64,000 nt of DNA from Jeotgalibacillus malaysiensis (GCA_000818095.1 CP009416.1:2836501-2900500), one strand, 5' to 3'; shown: positions 1 through 9,502, numbered from the stretch's first letter. The notes: generated by a model from the letters alone, not told the origin. Numbers and translations: made by a program.

Positions 1-577
<577 letters not shown>

Positions 578-595
578 TCAAATACGGAAAGTTGT

Positions 596-601
596 ATTAT
601 A
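596..601 (-). promoter_or_regulatory. possible -10 box upstream of atpF
   Basis: The minus strand reads TATAAT here, about 45 nt before the atpF start and just after the repeat element. No good -35 hexamer lies 16-18 nt upstream, so an internal atpF promoter is only a possibility. Confidence 0.25.
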
Positions 602-615
602 TTTCATAAGGCACC

Positions 616-740
616 GGCTGATTTCCGCTCCGGACAGGCGCTTTCCGCGGCCGCGCGGTGAGCCTCCTCGGCTGTGCCTGCGGGGTCTCACCTGTCGCTT
701 CTATGCCGCAGGAGTCGCCCGTCCTCCGCTACAATCAGCC
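616..740 (+). repeat. 125-bp structured repeat element, copy 1 (inside atp operon)
   Basis: Ends pair as GGCTGAT / ATCAGCC. Inside lie GGTGAG / CTCACC arms and the apical CCTCGG...GCGGGG hairpin shared by all copies. It lies between atpE and atpF, with the head end 66 nt upstream of the atpF start codon. Orientation + is defined here as the strand reading GGTGAGCCTCCTCG. Confidence 0.9.
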
Positions 741-783
741 TATATAATAGATAAGAATACTTTTAAAATCAGATGTTCTGTAA

Positions 784-823
784 AAAATGGCGAAGCATGT
801 CACGATGTGATCTTCGCCATTTT
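784..823 (-). terminator. terminator-like hairpin directly after atpE, inside the operon
   Basis: On the minus strand AAAATGGCGAAG pairs with CTTCGCCATTTT (12 bp, 16-nt loop) and is followed by further T residues. It starts 10 nt after the atpE stop. It could stop a share of transcripts or protect the atpE 3' end, both of which would favour the high copy number of subunit c. Confidence 0.75.
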
Positions 824-833
824 ATGTTGAATA

Positions 834-1073
<240 letters not shown>

Positions 1074-1107
1074 TTAGTGTGGGTAAATAATTTTTGTTTA
1101 ACATGTT

Positions 1108-1124
1108 TGTTCAGTGACTGAACA
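1108..1124 (-). other. intercistronic hairpin atpB-atpE
   Basis: A perfect 17-nt palindrome (TGTTCAGTGACTGAACA) between atpB and atpE, without a following T-run. It may act as an mRNA stabilising or processing structure rather than a terminator. Confidence 0.5.
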
Positions 1125-1134
1125 GGTAAATATA

Positions 1135-1845
<711 letters not shown>

Positions 1846-1850
1846 TTATT

Positions 1851-2237
1851 TCACCTCTCTTCCCGCTTCTTGTGTAGGACTTGCTGCAATAAATAATCTA
1901 TCATAATGACGAAATAAACCATCATTAATCCAAATACAGTGGAAATCAAATGAATGAAATCCGGAAATTCCAGTGCAATGAGCACCGCTACTCCTGCTGA
2001 GGCCATACGTGATAGTGTTCCAAGCGAACGCACTTTTCTGCCTTCGTCCATCGCACGATCAAACTTTTCCATTCTGTTCTTCATCAGCCAAAGATTAAGC
2101 AGGCTGAAAGAAGTTCCCAGTATAAGACCGAGAAAAACATCCGGGAAAGGTGTGAACCCGAAGCCGAGGACAAAAATCGATAACAAGTAAAATATGTACT
2201 TGGTGTACCGCAAAAAATGCTTTCTGATGTCAGGCAT
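1851..2237 (-). CDS. atpI: ATP synthase assembly protein I
   Basis: 128 residues with four predicted membrane helices and the short basic N-terminus typical of Bacillus AtpI. The family helps subunit c ring assembly and has been linked to Mg2+ handling. Position between atpZ and atpB supports the name more than sequence, as this family is poorly conserved. GGAGAG lies ahead of the ATG. Confidence 0.85.
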   Translation of the reverse strand: MPDIRKHFLRYTKYIFYLLSIFVLGFGFTPFPDVFLGLILGTSFSLLNLWLMKNRMEKFDRAMDEGRKVRSLGTLSRMASAGVAVLIALEFPDFIHLISTVFGLMMVYFVIMIDYLLQQVLHKKREER

Positions 2238-2241
2238 TTAG

Positions 2242-2460
2242 CTACTCTCCTGAGTCGAATTGTTTCACTGTGCGAAGCATCGCATAGATTCCTGCTGATA
2301 AACCCAGAAGTAATCCGATGATCATAAACAGCGGTTCTGTTTCCAGATGACGATCAAGCCATCTCCCACCGAAAATTCCGATGAGTACGGAGCCAGTTAA
2401 TTGTGACAGAATGGCCGAATAAAGGACCATCGCATGGAACGGACGTCTTGACTGACGCAT
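2242..2460 (-). CDS. atpZ: AtpZ/AtpI-family small membrane protein
   Basis: 72 residues with two membrane helices (about 13-32 and 44-62) joined by GGRWLDRHL, the pattern of the ATPase_gene1 family found as the first gene of many bacterial atp operons. It is the first gene after the promoter at 2562-2590 and is followed after 4 nt by atpI. Confidence 0.85.
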   Translation of the reverse strand: MRQSRRPFHAMVLYSAILSQLTGSVLIGIFGGRWLDRHLETEPLFMIIGLLLGLSAGIYAMLRTVKQFDSGE

Positions 2461-2507
2461 GAGTGCATCCTCACAATCTGAGAATGAAATTGAGGGCGGA
2501 TATTACA

Positions 2508-2546
2508 AGGTTTTGAGCACTTTTTTGTGCGTATGAAAACCTTATC
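2508..2546 (-). other. hairpin in atp operon leader
   Basis: Minus strand AAGGTTTT pairs with AAAACCTT around an inner GCAC / GTGC. No T-run follows, so it is not an intrinsic terminator. It lies between the promoter and atpZ and would be in the 5' leader. Confidence 0.4.
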
Positions 2547-2561
2547 ATTATACCCTTTAAA

Positions 2562-2590
2562 AGCATACAATAGGCTCTAAATGATGTCAA
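2562..2590 (-). promoter_or_regulatory. sigma-A promoter of the atp operon
   Basis: Minus strand TTGACA (2590-2585), 17-nt spacer, TATGCT (2567-2562). It is the only strong match in the gap, about 100 nt before atpZ, and it lies between the 21-nt array and the operon. Confidence 0.75.
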
Positions 2591-2755
2591 CGCGATCTCG
2601 ACAAAAAGTTCAATTGATCACATATAGATGTTTTTGTGTTCACATTTTTGACAAACCGGGATTTGGGGCGGTGCTTGATAGTTGTTTTTTGGTGTGGGAT
2701 GTGTCCTTATGAGGGTGGGTTTGGATGAATGTGAGTGCTGATGCGAATGTGTGGG
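2591..2755. other. gap without a recognised gene
   Basis: Between the atp promoter and the 21-nt array. A longer open frame on the minus strand runs across here and into wecB, but it has no ribosome binding site, and its low-complexity DP/K pattern comes from the repeat array. I see no gene in it. Confidence 0.6.
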
Positions 2756-2924
2756 TTTCGGATCGGATTGACGAATTTTCGGGTCACCTTCTGAGATTTT
2801 CGGGTCACATTTCGGATTTTTCAGGTCACAATTTTTATGCAGACGGTTTTTCGGGTCACTCTCAGCTGATTTCGGGTCACCTTCACTAAATTTCAGGTCA
2901 CCTTTCAAGATTCTCGGGTCACAT
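2756..2924. repeat. 21-nt-pitch array, TTTCGGGTCAC type
   Basis: Eight units begin at 2756, 2777, 2798, 2819 and, after a 30-nt step, 2849, 2870, 2891 and 2912. Apart from that step the pitch is exactly 21 nt. The core is TTTCGGGTCAC with G/A variation in the GGG, and the sequence between cores is not conserved. It starts about 30 nt beyond the wecB terminator and ends before the atp promoter. Confidence 0.9.
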
Positions 2925-2953
2925 CGTTCTCTCTTCCCCCCTCTTTTTTCACT

Positions 2954-2987
2954 AAAAAATCCCGCCCCCTTCCCAGGAGCGGGATTT
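2954..2987 (-). terminator. wecB intrinsic terminator
   Basis: Minus strand AAATCCCGC pairs with GCGGGATTT across a 13-nt loop and runs into TTTTTT, starting 4 nt after the wecB stop. Confidence 0.92.
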
Positions 2988-2990
2988 CTC

Positions 2991-4136
2991 TTACACGCGG
3001 AATGTATCCGGGCGCTGGTCTGTTTCTTTAAAATAGTAGCGGATCGCTTCTGCAATGCGGGCAGATGCTTTTCCGTCACCGTATGGGTTGGACGCTTTAG
3101 ACATAGCCTGATAAGCCGCATCATCTGTCAGCAATTCCGTCGCCATATTGTAAATCTGCTCTTCTTCTATGCCTGCAAGCTTCAGTGTGCCGGCTTCGAT
3201 ACCTTCAGGGCGTTCTGTCGTATCACGCAGTACAAGAACAGGTACACCAAGTGATGGTGCTTCTTCCTGAACGCCACCTGAATCTGTCAGAATCAGATGT
3301 GCTTTTGATGCAAAGTTATGGAAATCGATCACGTCAAGCGGATCAATCAGGTGAATGCGGTCATCTCCACCAAGAATATCATCAGCAATTTCACGAACAG
3401 CTGGGTTCAGGTGGACAGGATACACAACCTGCACATCCTTTTGCTCGTCTACAACGCGCTTGATCGCACGGAACATATTCTTCATTGGCTCACCAAGATT
3501 TTCCCTGCGGTGTGCTGTCACAAGAATCAGGCGGTCTCCGTTTAGCTGATCAAGAATATCGCTCTGATAGTCTTCATTTACAGTAGTGGAGAGTGCGTCG
3601 ATTGCTGTGTTACCTGTGACGAAGATATTTTCTTCAGGCTTGTTTTCCTGAAGAAGGTTGTTTGCTGACTGGTCTGTTGGCGCGAAATGCAGATCTGCCA
3701 TTACACCAGTCAGCTGGCGGTTCATCTCTTCAGGGTACGGTGAATATTTGTTCCATGTACGAAGACCCGCTTCAACGTGTCCGACTGCGATCTGATTGTA
3801 AAATGCAGCAAGACCTGCGACAAATGTCGTTGTCGTATCACCGTGAACAAGTACGATGTCAGGCTTTGTTTCTTTCATAATGCGGTCAAGGCCTTCAAGC
3901 GCACGCGTCGTGATGCCAGTCAGCGTCTGGCGGTCCTTCATAATATTTAAGTCATGGTCAGGTGTGATACCGAAAATGTCCATTACCTGATCAAGCATTT
4001 GACGGTGCTGTGCTGTTACGGTCACGATTGGCTCGAAATACTGATTCTGTTTTTTGAGTTCAAGTACAAGTGGTGCCATTTTGATTGCTTCAGGTCTTGT
4101 ACCGAAGATCGTCATCACTTTTATACGTTTAGACAT
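2991..4136 (-). CDS. wecB: UDP-N-acetylglucosamine 2-epimerase, non-hydrolysing
   Basis: 381 residues, full length. It interconverts UDP-GlcNAc and UDP-ManNAc for wall teichoic acid linkage units and other ManNAc polymers (called mnaA in Bacillus). Visible family motifs are FGTRPEAIKMAPL near the N-terminus, VHGDTTTTF (about residues 97-105), GHVEAGLRTW, and the C-terminal LTDSGGVQEEAPSLGVPVL nucleotide-binding segment. AAAGGAG precedes the ATG. It follows upp after 24 nt and is probably co-transcribed with it. Confidence 0.95.
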   Translation of the reverse strand: MSKRIKVMTIFGTRPEAIKMAPLVLELKKQNQYFEPIVTVTAQHRQMLDQVMDIFGITPDHDLNIMKDRQTLTGITTRALEGLDRIMKETKPDIVLVHGDTTTTFVAGLAAFYNQIAVGHVEAGLRTWNKYSPYPEEMNRQLTGVMADLHFAPTDQSANNLLQENKPEENIFVTGNTAIDALSTTVNEDYQSDILDQLNGDRLILVTAHRRENLGEPMKNMFRAIKRVVDEQKDVQVVYPVHLNPAVREIADDILGGDDRIHLIDPLDVIDFHNFASKAHLILTDSGGVQEEAPSLGVPVLVLRDTTERPEGIEAGTLKLAGIEEEQIYNMATELLTDDAAYQAMSKASNPYGDGKASARIAEAIRYYFKETDQRPDTFRV

Positions 4137-4160
4137 GAGTTTCTCCTTTAATGATTACGC

Positions 4161-4790
4161 TTATTTTGTACCGAATAATCTGTCGCCTGCGTCTCCTAGA
4201 CCAGGGACAATGTAACCTTTTTCATTCAGTTTTTCATCAAGGGCTGCAATGTAAATGTCGACATCATCATGTTCTTTTTTAATTTCTTCAACGCCTTCTG
4301 GTGCTGCAACAAGGCATAGGAACTTAATGTTCTTTGCTCCGCGCTTTTTCAGAGAGTTGATCGCTTCAACTGCTGATCCGCCTGTTGCAAGCATTGGGTC
4401 AACAAGGATGAAGTCGCGCTCCTCTACGTCTGAAGGAAGCTTCACGTAGTATTCAACCGGCTTAAGTGTTTCCGGATCACGGTACAAACCAACGTGTCCA
4501 ACTTTTGCTGCCGGAATCATCTTCAGGATCCCGTCGACCATTCCGATTCCCGCACGCAGGATTGGAACGATTGCAAGTTTTTTACCTGAAAGGACTTTGC
4601 CTTTTGTCTGGCTTACTGGCGTTTTAAGGTCGATTTCTTCCATCGGAAGGTCGCGTGTGATTTCAAAAGCCATAAGTGTTGCCACTTCATCTACAAGTTC
4701 ACGAAAATCTTTTGTTCCTGTTTGTTCATCGCGGATGTGTGTCAGCTTGTGCTGAATCAGCGGATGATCGAATACGTATACTTTTCCCAC
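4161..4790 (-). CDS. upp: uracil phosphoribosyltransferase
   Basis: Converts uracil and PRPP to UMP. The 209-residue product matches the Bacillus enzyme in length and motifs: [11 protein letters not shown], the PRPP loop [11 protein letters not shown] (about 127-137) and GLGDAGDR near the C-terminus. I take the GTG at 4790 ([11 protein letters not shown]) as start, because AAGGAG lies 8 nt upstream of it. A GTG three codons earlier would leave no spacing to the binding site. Confidence 0.95.
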   Translation of the reverse strand: MGKVYVFDHPLIQHKLTHIRDEQTGTKDFRELVDEVATLMAFEITRDLPMEEIDLKTPVSQTKGKVLSGKKLAIVPILRAGIGMVDGILKMIPAAKVGHVGLYRDPETLKPVEYYVKLPSDVEERDFILVDPMLATGGSAVEAINSLKKRGAKNIKFLCLVAAPEGVEEIKKEHDDVDIYIAALDEKLNEKGYIVPGLGDAGDRLFGTK

Positions 4791-4828
4791 ACCTGTCACT
4801 CCTTTTTAAATAGGTTTTGCCAGACGCC

Positions 4829-4955
4829 GCAGATTCTTTCCGTGGGGGACTGCGCTTTCCTGCCCCCGGGCGGAGAGCCTCCTCAGCTTCGCTTGCGGGG
4901 TCTCACCTGTCCCTTCCTGGGGCGGGAGTCTCCGTCCCCCACTACAAGAATCTGC
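4829..4955 (+). repeat. 125-bp structured repeat element, copy 2
   Basis: Ends pair as GCAGATTCT / AGAATCTGC, and the next arm as GTGGGGGAC / GTCCCCCAC. Both differ in sequence from copy 1 yet still pair. The head faces upp, 39 nt upstream of its start. Confidence 0.9.
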
Positions 4956-5014
4956 TCAGTTTGGTTTAAAACTTGTCTGCAAAACACTTATGTAAATTCT
5001 ATTTCATCTTATTT

Positions 5015-5020
5015 ATTATA
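5015..5020 (-). promoter_or_regulatory. possible -10 box of upp-wecB
   Basis: Minus strand TATAAT preceded by TTTGCTT, in the AT-rich gap beyond the repeat. The -35 is not convincing. Confidence 0.35.
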
Positions 5021-5151
5021 AAGCAAATCCTTACGAAAGTTATCATACTTGCAGGTTTTTTACAAGAAAGGTTCGTATGATGTATGGGAAGTGTTATGGA
5101 ATGGTAATTGTACTAAATATTTTGACGGTTTTGGATCGGGGCACGGTTGGG

Positions 5152-5299
5152 TTGTCGATGTTTTTGTTGGATTTGTATGTATTGTGCTGCAGTTTGTCGT
5201 GATACGTCCGGGAGTTTGTCGCTTTCCACACGCAGTTTGTCCCTTTCCGCCGGCACATATGTTGCTTTCTCCAACCTACATGTTTCGCCACACCCTCTT
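5152..5299. repeat. 21-nt-pitch array, TTTGTCGC/CCCGGG type, block 1
   Basis: TTTGT-like cores start at 5172, 5193, 5215, 5236, 5258 and 5279 (pitch 21-22 nt), with GATACGTCCGGGAG between two of them. The block starts TTGTCGATGTTTTTG and ends CACACCCTCTT. The same start and end frame block 2, so the whole block is duplicated. Confidence 0.8.
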
Positions 5300-5359
5300 G
5301 ATGCTTTTTAGATTCTAAAAAAACTGTTTCTCAAGTGCATGGAGGGCTGATGAAGCTGA

Positions 5360-5498
5360 ATGTCGATGTTTTGGTTGGATTTGTAGCAATCAGGCTGCAG
5401 CTTGTCACGATACGCCCGGGAGTTTGTCTTAATCCACCGCCCAAATTTTGCTTTCGAGCTTCCCGAACGTCATCCCCCGGCCTCTCTCACACCCTCTT
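5360..5498. repeat. 21-nt-pitch array, TTTGTCGC/CCCGGG type, block 2
   Basis: Cores at 5380, 5401, 5423 and 5444 (pitch 21-22 nt), with GATACGCCCGGGAG, TGTCGATG at the left end and CACACCCTCTT at the right end, as in block 1. It lies just beyond the glyA terminator. Confidence 0.8.
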
Positions 5499-5512
5499 CA
5501 CGTCCTTAACAA

Positions 5513-5544
5513 ACCAAAAAGACTGCCCAATGAAGGACAGTCTC
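5513..5544 (-). terminator. glyA intrinsic terminator
   Basis: Minus strand GAGACTGTCC pairs with GGGCAGTCTT and runs into TTTTTGG, directly after the glyA stop. Confidence 0.88.
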
Positions 5545-5549
5545 AAATC

Positions 5550-6785
5550 TTACTCGTATAATGCGAAACGGCTTGTGATCTCTTCGACTTTTGCTGCAGC
5601 TTCTTTCAGCTTTGCTTCGTCTTCGTGATTTTTCAGCGCGTTTGCAATCAGTTCAGCGATTTCTTCCATTTCTTTTTCCTTGAAGCCGCGTGATGTGACA
5701 GCTGGCGTTCCGATACGGATACCGCTTGTGACGAACGGGCTTTCAGGGTCGAATGGAATCGTGTTTTTGTTAACAGTGATGCCGATATCATCAAGTACTT
5801 TTTCAGCCACTTTACCTGTCAGGTTCAGCGAGCGAAGGTTTACAAGGACAAGGTGGTTATCAGTACCGTCCGAGACGATATCAATTCCATTTTTCTTGAA
5901 TGCTTCTGCCATTGCTTTTGCGTTTTTCACAACCTGGTCGATATAGTCTTTGAATTCAGGCTTCAGTGCTTCACCGAAAGCGACTGCTTTTGCAGCGATG
6001 ACGTGCATTAACGGTCCACCCTGAACGCCAGGGAAGATTGACTTATCGATTTTTTTCGCGAATTCTTCTTTACAAAGAATCATGCCTCCGCGCGGTCCGC
6101 GAAGTGTTTTGTGCGTTGTTGTTGTAACGAAATGTGCGTGCGGCACTGGAGACGGGTGTGCACCAGTCGCCACAAGTCCTGCGATATGCGCCATATCGAC
6201 CATCAGATACGCGTCCACTTCATCAGCGATTTCACGGAATTTAGCGAAATCAATTGTGCGTGAGTAAGCACTTGCACCGGCTACGATCATCTTCGGCTTG
6301 TGCTCAAGCGCTTTTTGACGAACATCTTCATAATCGATCAGCTCGTCTTTTTCGCCTACACCGTACTCGATGAAATTATATAGTTCACCACTGAAGTTAA
6401 CTGGACTTCCGTGCGTTAAGTGACCTCCATGAGACAGGTTCATACCAAGAACCGTGTCGCCCGGCTTTAGTACTGAGAAATAGACAGCCATGTTAGCCTG
6501 TGCACCTGAGTGCGGCTGAACGTTTGCGTGCTCTGCACCGAAAATTTCTTTCGCGCGGTCGCGTGCTAAGTTTTCAGCGACATCTACGTGCTCACATCCG
6601 CCATAATAGCGGCGTCCAGGGTAACCTTCTGCGTATTTGTTCGTAAGTACTGATCCTTGCGCTTCCATGACTGCTTCACTTACAAAATTCTCTGATGCGA
6701 TCAGCTCGATTTTCGTACGCTGGCGCTTCAGTTCATCCTGCATTGCTTCGAATAATGCCTGATCCTGCTGTTGAATCTTATTCAT
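5550..6785 (-). CDS. glyA: serine hydroxymethyltransferase
   Basis: PLP enzyme that converts serine and tetrahydrofolate to glycine and 5,10-methylene-THF, the main one-carbon entry. 411 residues, full length. The PLP lysine lies in [15 protein letters not shown] (about residues 222-236), and [15 protein letters not shown] and QPHSGAQAN are diagnostic. GAGGGAGGA lies 7 nt ahead of the ATG. A single gene between its own promoter region and terminator. Confidence 0.98.
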   Translation of the reverse strand: MNKIQQQDQALFEAMQDELKRQRTKIELIASENFVSEAVMEAQGSVLTNKYAEGYPGRRYYGGCEHVDVAENLARDRAKEIFGAEHANVQPHSGAQANMAVYFSVLKPGDTVLGMNLSHGGHLTHGSPVNFSGELYNFIEYGVGEKDELIDYEDVRQKALEHKPKMIVAGASAYSRTIDFAKFREIADEVDAYLMVDMAHIAGLVATGAHPSPVPHAHFVTTTTHKTLRGPRGGMILCKEEFAKKIDKSIFPGVQGGPLMHVIAAKAVAFGEALKPEFKDYIDQVVKNAKAMAEAFKKNGIDIVSDGTDNHLVLVNLRSLNLTGKVAEKVLDDIGITVNKNTIPFDPESPFVTSGIRIGTPAVTSRGFKEKEMEEIAELIANALKNHEDEAKLKEAAAKVEEITSRFALYE

Positions 6786-6906
6786 TGTGAATCCTCCCTC
6801 ATGTTCCGGGTCTGTTCCCGTCTATGGTCAAAAATCTTCTTCATCTTAACATGTTTTTTACGAATGTGAAAATGGCATTTTGGACGAAAAGGAGGTTGTT
6901 ATGCGC

Positions 6907-7209
6907 TTACATCTTAATGTTTGTGAGCATTATAGAGCGGAATGTTCTTTTTTTGATTTCACTTTTTAGTTCTTCAGGTGCTGACTCCCAGCGAATCAGA
7001 TCGAATTTTAAAAGTGTAGGAACCTCTTCAATTCTTTCAGTCAAATCCAGCCATTGCCTCTGGTTTAAATGAGGTGCAATGACGGCAATGTCAATATCAG
7101 AACGTTCATCTGCATCACCATGCGCTCTCGACCCAAATAATAAAAGCTGGTCGATGTGGTATGACTCAGCGATTTTGACGAGCTCATTTGAAATATGTTT
7201 AGGAAGCAT
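6907..7209 (-). CDS. MntA-type minimal nucleotidyltransferase (antitoxin-like)
   Basis: 100 residues. The polymerase-beta fold signature GSRAHGDADERSDID (about residues 26-40) carries the GS and DxD residues needed for nucleotide transfer. In characterised HepT/MntA pairs this protein transfers AMP to the HEPN toxin and so silences it. The ATG lies 1 nt beyond what was once the stop of the HEPN gene, with GAGGAA as binding site, so the two form one unit. Functional status here is inferred; its partner is truncated. Confidence 0.8.
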   Translation of the reverse strand: MLPKHISNELVKIAESYHIDQLLLFGSRAHGDADERSDIDIAVIAPHLNQRQWLDLTERIEEVPTLLKFDLIRWESAPEELKSEIKKRTFRSIMLTNIKM

Positions 7210-7282
7210 ATCATTCCTCCTGAAATTTCTTTTTAAGAAACTTAAATACTGTTTTCATCTCCGGAAAATAAGCATGAATATG

Positions 7283-7606
7283 TTAAAGGATCTCTCTGGC
7301 AAGCTCTTCATTATAAGTGTGTGATGTTTCGTTCCGGTCTTTCAGCATTTGAAGCCATGCCTGTTCATCGTTTAACCATTCTGCTTTATATGCTTCTTTT
7401 AACGTTTCTCTTGGTGTTTTTGCTTCAATGCCTTCTGATTGCAGGCACCTTTTTAGCGTTTTCCAATATAATTCAATCGTGAACTCAAATCGTTGAATTG
7501 TTCCATCTACAATCAGAGAGTTACTCGAATCTTCAGCCAGTGCTTCTTCAAGCCTTGATAACGCAAGAGAAAGGTTATCAAAATTCTTTTTCAGTTTACG
7601 ATCCAT
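7283..7606 (-). CDS. HepT-type HEPN protein, truncated by an in-frame stop
   Basis: 107 residues of the HI0074/HepT family. The RNase motif RNETSHTY (R-x4-H-x-Y, about residues 90-97) is intact, including the Tyr that is AMPylated in studied pairs. A TAA at 7285-7283 ends the frame early. Reading on in the same frame gives HIHAYFPEMKTVFKFLKKKF... to a TGA at 7213-7211, exactly 1 nt before the nucleotidyltransferase ATG, restoring a family-like 131 residues. So the last 24 or so residues have been lost to a nonsense mutation, or there is a base error here. Confidence 0.8.
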   Translation of the reverse strand: MDRKLKKNFDNLSLALSRLEEALAEDSSNSLIVDGTIQRFEFTIELYWKTLKRCLQSEGIEAKTPRETLKEAYKAEWLNDEQAWLQMLKDRNETSHTYNEELAREIL

Positions 7607-7650
7607 CGGCCATCAACTCCTATTTGTTCTCCTCTATCTATTATAACCTA

Positions 7651-7680
7651 AAAACAACCGGTCTCTAAAAGACCGGTTGC
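7651..7680 (-). terminator. ywlG intrinsic terminator
   Basis: Minus strand CAACCGGTCT pairs with AGACCGGTTG (10 bp, TTTAG loop), then TTTTT. Confidence 0.92.
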
Positions 7681-7688
7681 CTATCTAT

Positions 7689-8222
7689 CTATTCAAGCTC
7701 GTATACTGCCCGCGCACCGCCAACCAGTTTCGGTCTTGTGCGTGCGAGCGTGATGTGTGCTTCTCCGAGCGATTTCGCTGCGACACGAACCGGTACAGCG
7801 ACAGGCTTCAGGTGCATGCCAATCAGCGTATCGCCAATGTCGATGCCGCCGTGCGCCTGGATGCGCTCGACTGCAACCGGATCCTTCATGTGGCGATATG
7901 CATATGACGCCATTGCACCGCCCGCTTTTCGCACAGGTACGACTGTAACTTCTTCAAGGCCGTAGCGCTCTGCTGTTTCACGTTCCACGATCAGCGCCCG
8001 GTTGATGTGTTCACACCCCTGAAATGCAAGGTGAAGTCCTGTATCTGCTGAAAATCTCTCAAATGCTTTATACAGTGATTCAGCAACTTCATCTGTACCT
8101 GACGTGCCGATTTTACGGCCGATGACTTCAGAGGTTGAGCAGCCGATGACAAACAGCTGTCCCTCTTTTAATGAAGCCTGCTCCTGGTATTCCATAAGGA
8201 TTGACAGCAATTCCTGGTTCAT
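7689..8222 (-). CDS. ywlG: UPF0340 / TIGR01440 family protein
   Basis: 177 residues, function unknown. Visible features are [11 protein letters not shown] near residue 30, [14 protein letters not shown] in the middle and [12 protein letters not shown]. The family always neighbours rpiB and ywlE in Bacillus. The open frame runs 63 codons further upstream, but only because it reads through the repeat element. The start at 8222 has AGAAGG ahead of it and matches the family N-terminus ([13 protein letters not shown]). Confidence 0.9.
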   Translation of the reverse strand: MNQELLSILMEYQEQASLKEGQLFVIGCSTSEVIGRKIGTSGTDEVAESLYKAFERFSADTGLHLAFQGCEHINRALIVERETAERYGLEEVTVVPVRKAGGAMASYAYRHMKDPVAVERIQAHGGIDIGDTLIGMHLKPVAVPVRVAAKSLGEAHITLARTRPKLVGGARAVYELE

Positions 8223-8259
8223 CACAAGCCCTTCTTTCTGTTTGGTTCTGTCAGAACGG

Positions 8260-8382
8260 GCTGATGGCTTCCGCTCCAGGGGGACGCTTTCCATGGCCGG
8301 GCGGTGAGCCAGCAGGCTTCGCCGCTGCCTCACACGCCCCTTCCTGCCACAGAAGTCGCCCCCTGCAGCGAGAGCCATCAGC
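8260..8382 (+). repeat. 125-bp structured repeat element, copy 3
   Basis: Ends pair as GCTGATGGCT / AGCCATCAGC. Inner TGGC pairs with GCCA where most copies have CGGC / GCCG, a compensatory change. The head faces ywlG, 38 nt upstream of its start. Confidence 0.9.
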
Positions 8383-8425
8383 TGTGCATCTATATGATTA
8401 GCCCTTAACAAAAAAGTTAATATGA

Positions 8426-8866
8426 TTACTTCGCTTCATACTCACTCATCTTATTAATACGATTCTCGTGTCGTCCGCCTTCAAACTCTCCCTGCAGCCA
8501 GATGGACGCGATGTCACGTGCAAGGCCCGGTCCAATGACTCGCTCACCCATTGCAAGCATATTGGAATCGTTGTGTCCGCGCGTTGCTTTTGCGCTGAAC
8601 GTGTCATGCACAAGTGCGCAGCGGATTCCTTTTACTTTGTTCGCTGCAATGCTCATGCCAATGCCTGTCCCGCAGATCAGAATGCCGCGGTCGAATTCAC
8701 CTGACGCCACTTTTTCAGCAACCGGCAGTGCGTAATCAGGGTAATCAACAGACCCCTCGCAGTCACAGCCGAAATCTTCAAATTCAATGTTCAATTCTGT
8801 TAAAAGATCTGCCATTTCCTTGCGCAGATTCGTACCACCATGATCAGATGCTAATGCGACTTTCAT
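8426..8866 (-). CDS. rpiB: ribose-5-phosphate isomerase B
   Basis: 146 residues, RpiB/LacAB family. It interconverts ribose-5-P and ribulose-5-P. SDHGG at the N-terminus, the active-site [20 protein letters not shown] (about residues 65-84) and [15 protein letters not shown] are all present. It starts 1 nt after the ywlE stop with GGGAGGA, so it is translationally linked to ywlE. Confidence 0.95.
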   Translation of the reverse strand: MKVALASDHGGTNLRKEMADLLTELNIEFEDFGCDCEGSVDYPDYALPVAEKVASGEFDRGILICGTGIGMSIAANKVKGIRCALVHDTFSAKATRGHNDSNMLAMGERVIGPGLARDIASIWLQGEFEGGRHENRINKMSEYEAK

Positions 8867-8867
8867 A

Positions 8868-9320
8868 TTAAAATCCTCCCTGTTCCTGTTTATTAAGGTT
8901 TTTCAGCATGCTATCCATTAACCTGTTTAACTCGTTAAATGTGGAGCGGTACACTTCCACTGGACCGCCATACGGATCTGATACATCAAGTCCGCGTTCT
9001 GAAGAAAATTCTTTCAGCGTGAAAATACGGTCAGCTGCAAACGGAAATTGTTCCATTAGCATGGCCTTATGAGAGCTTGTCATTGCAAACACATAATCCG
9101 CCCAGTGGACATCAGACTGCGTAACCGTATGCGAACGGTGATCATGCGTCAGACCATTCTCCTCAAGTACCTGTTGCGCATTGTGGGATGCCATCCCGCC
9201 TTCCATCGCAAAAAGCCCGGCAGAACGCACCTCAATATGCGGCTCATCTCTATGATTTAAAATTGCTTCAGCCATCGGACTGCGGCAAGTATTCCCTGTA
9301 CAAATAAATAAAATCCTCAT
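8868..9320 (-). CDS. ywlE: protein-arginine phosphatase
   Basis: 150-residue low-molecular-weight phosphatase fold. The loop CTGNTCRSPMAE (residues 7-18) carries the catalytic Cys and Arg. The Thr within CTGNTCR, instead of the usual Ile, is the residue known to select phospho-arginine in B. subtilis YwlE. The general acid is in DPYGG (about residue 118). It removes marks placed by the McsB kinase and so restrains ClpCP degradation. First gene of ywlE-rpiB. Confidence 0.92.
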   Translation of the reverse strand: MRILFICTGNTCRSPMAEAILNHRDEPHIEVRSAGLFAMEGGMASHNAQQVLEENGLTHDHRSHTVTQSDVHWADYVFAMTSSHKAMLMEQFPFAADRIFTLKEFSSERGLDVSDPYGGPVEVYRSTFNELNRLMDSMLKNLNKQEQGGF

Positions 9321-9395
9321 GAAAACGACCCCTTTTTAGGATTCTCACTTCCCTCTTAGCTTATCACATTTTGGACACTTTTTCTTTTGGGGAGT

Positions 9396-9485
9396 GTTGA
9401 GTGATGCAGGAGGCGGCACACCGGGGACGGAGTTGTGTGGTTCGTTTTTAGAATGATTACAAAAATGAATCACTCAACTCCGTCC
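9396..9485. repeat. two overlapping inverted repeats downstream of the LacI-type gene
   Basis: GTTGAGTGAT (9396-9405) pairs with ATCACTCAAC (9469-9478), and GGACGGAGTTG (9425-9435) pairs with CAACTCCGTCC (9475-9485). The two right arms share CAAC, so only one hairpin can form at a time. No coding role seen. Confidence 0.6.
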
Positions 9486-9502
9486 CGCCTGCGCCGCACC
9501 AA

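Noticed and set aside
2618-3124. 168-codon open frame on the minus strand across the wecB end and array A, with a DPK/DLK heptad pattern
   Set aside because: The pattern is the 21-nt array read as codons. There is no binding site, and it overlaps wecB and its terminator.
8223-8411. N-terminal extension of ywlG
   Set aside because: It is repeat copy 3 read through in frame. Similar false extensions (containing TGETPQA) occur for rpoE and the hydroxyacyl-CoA dehydrogenase.
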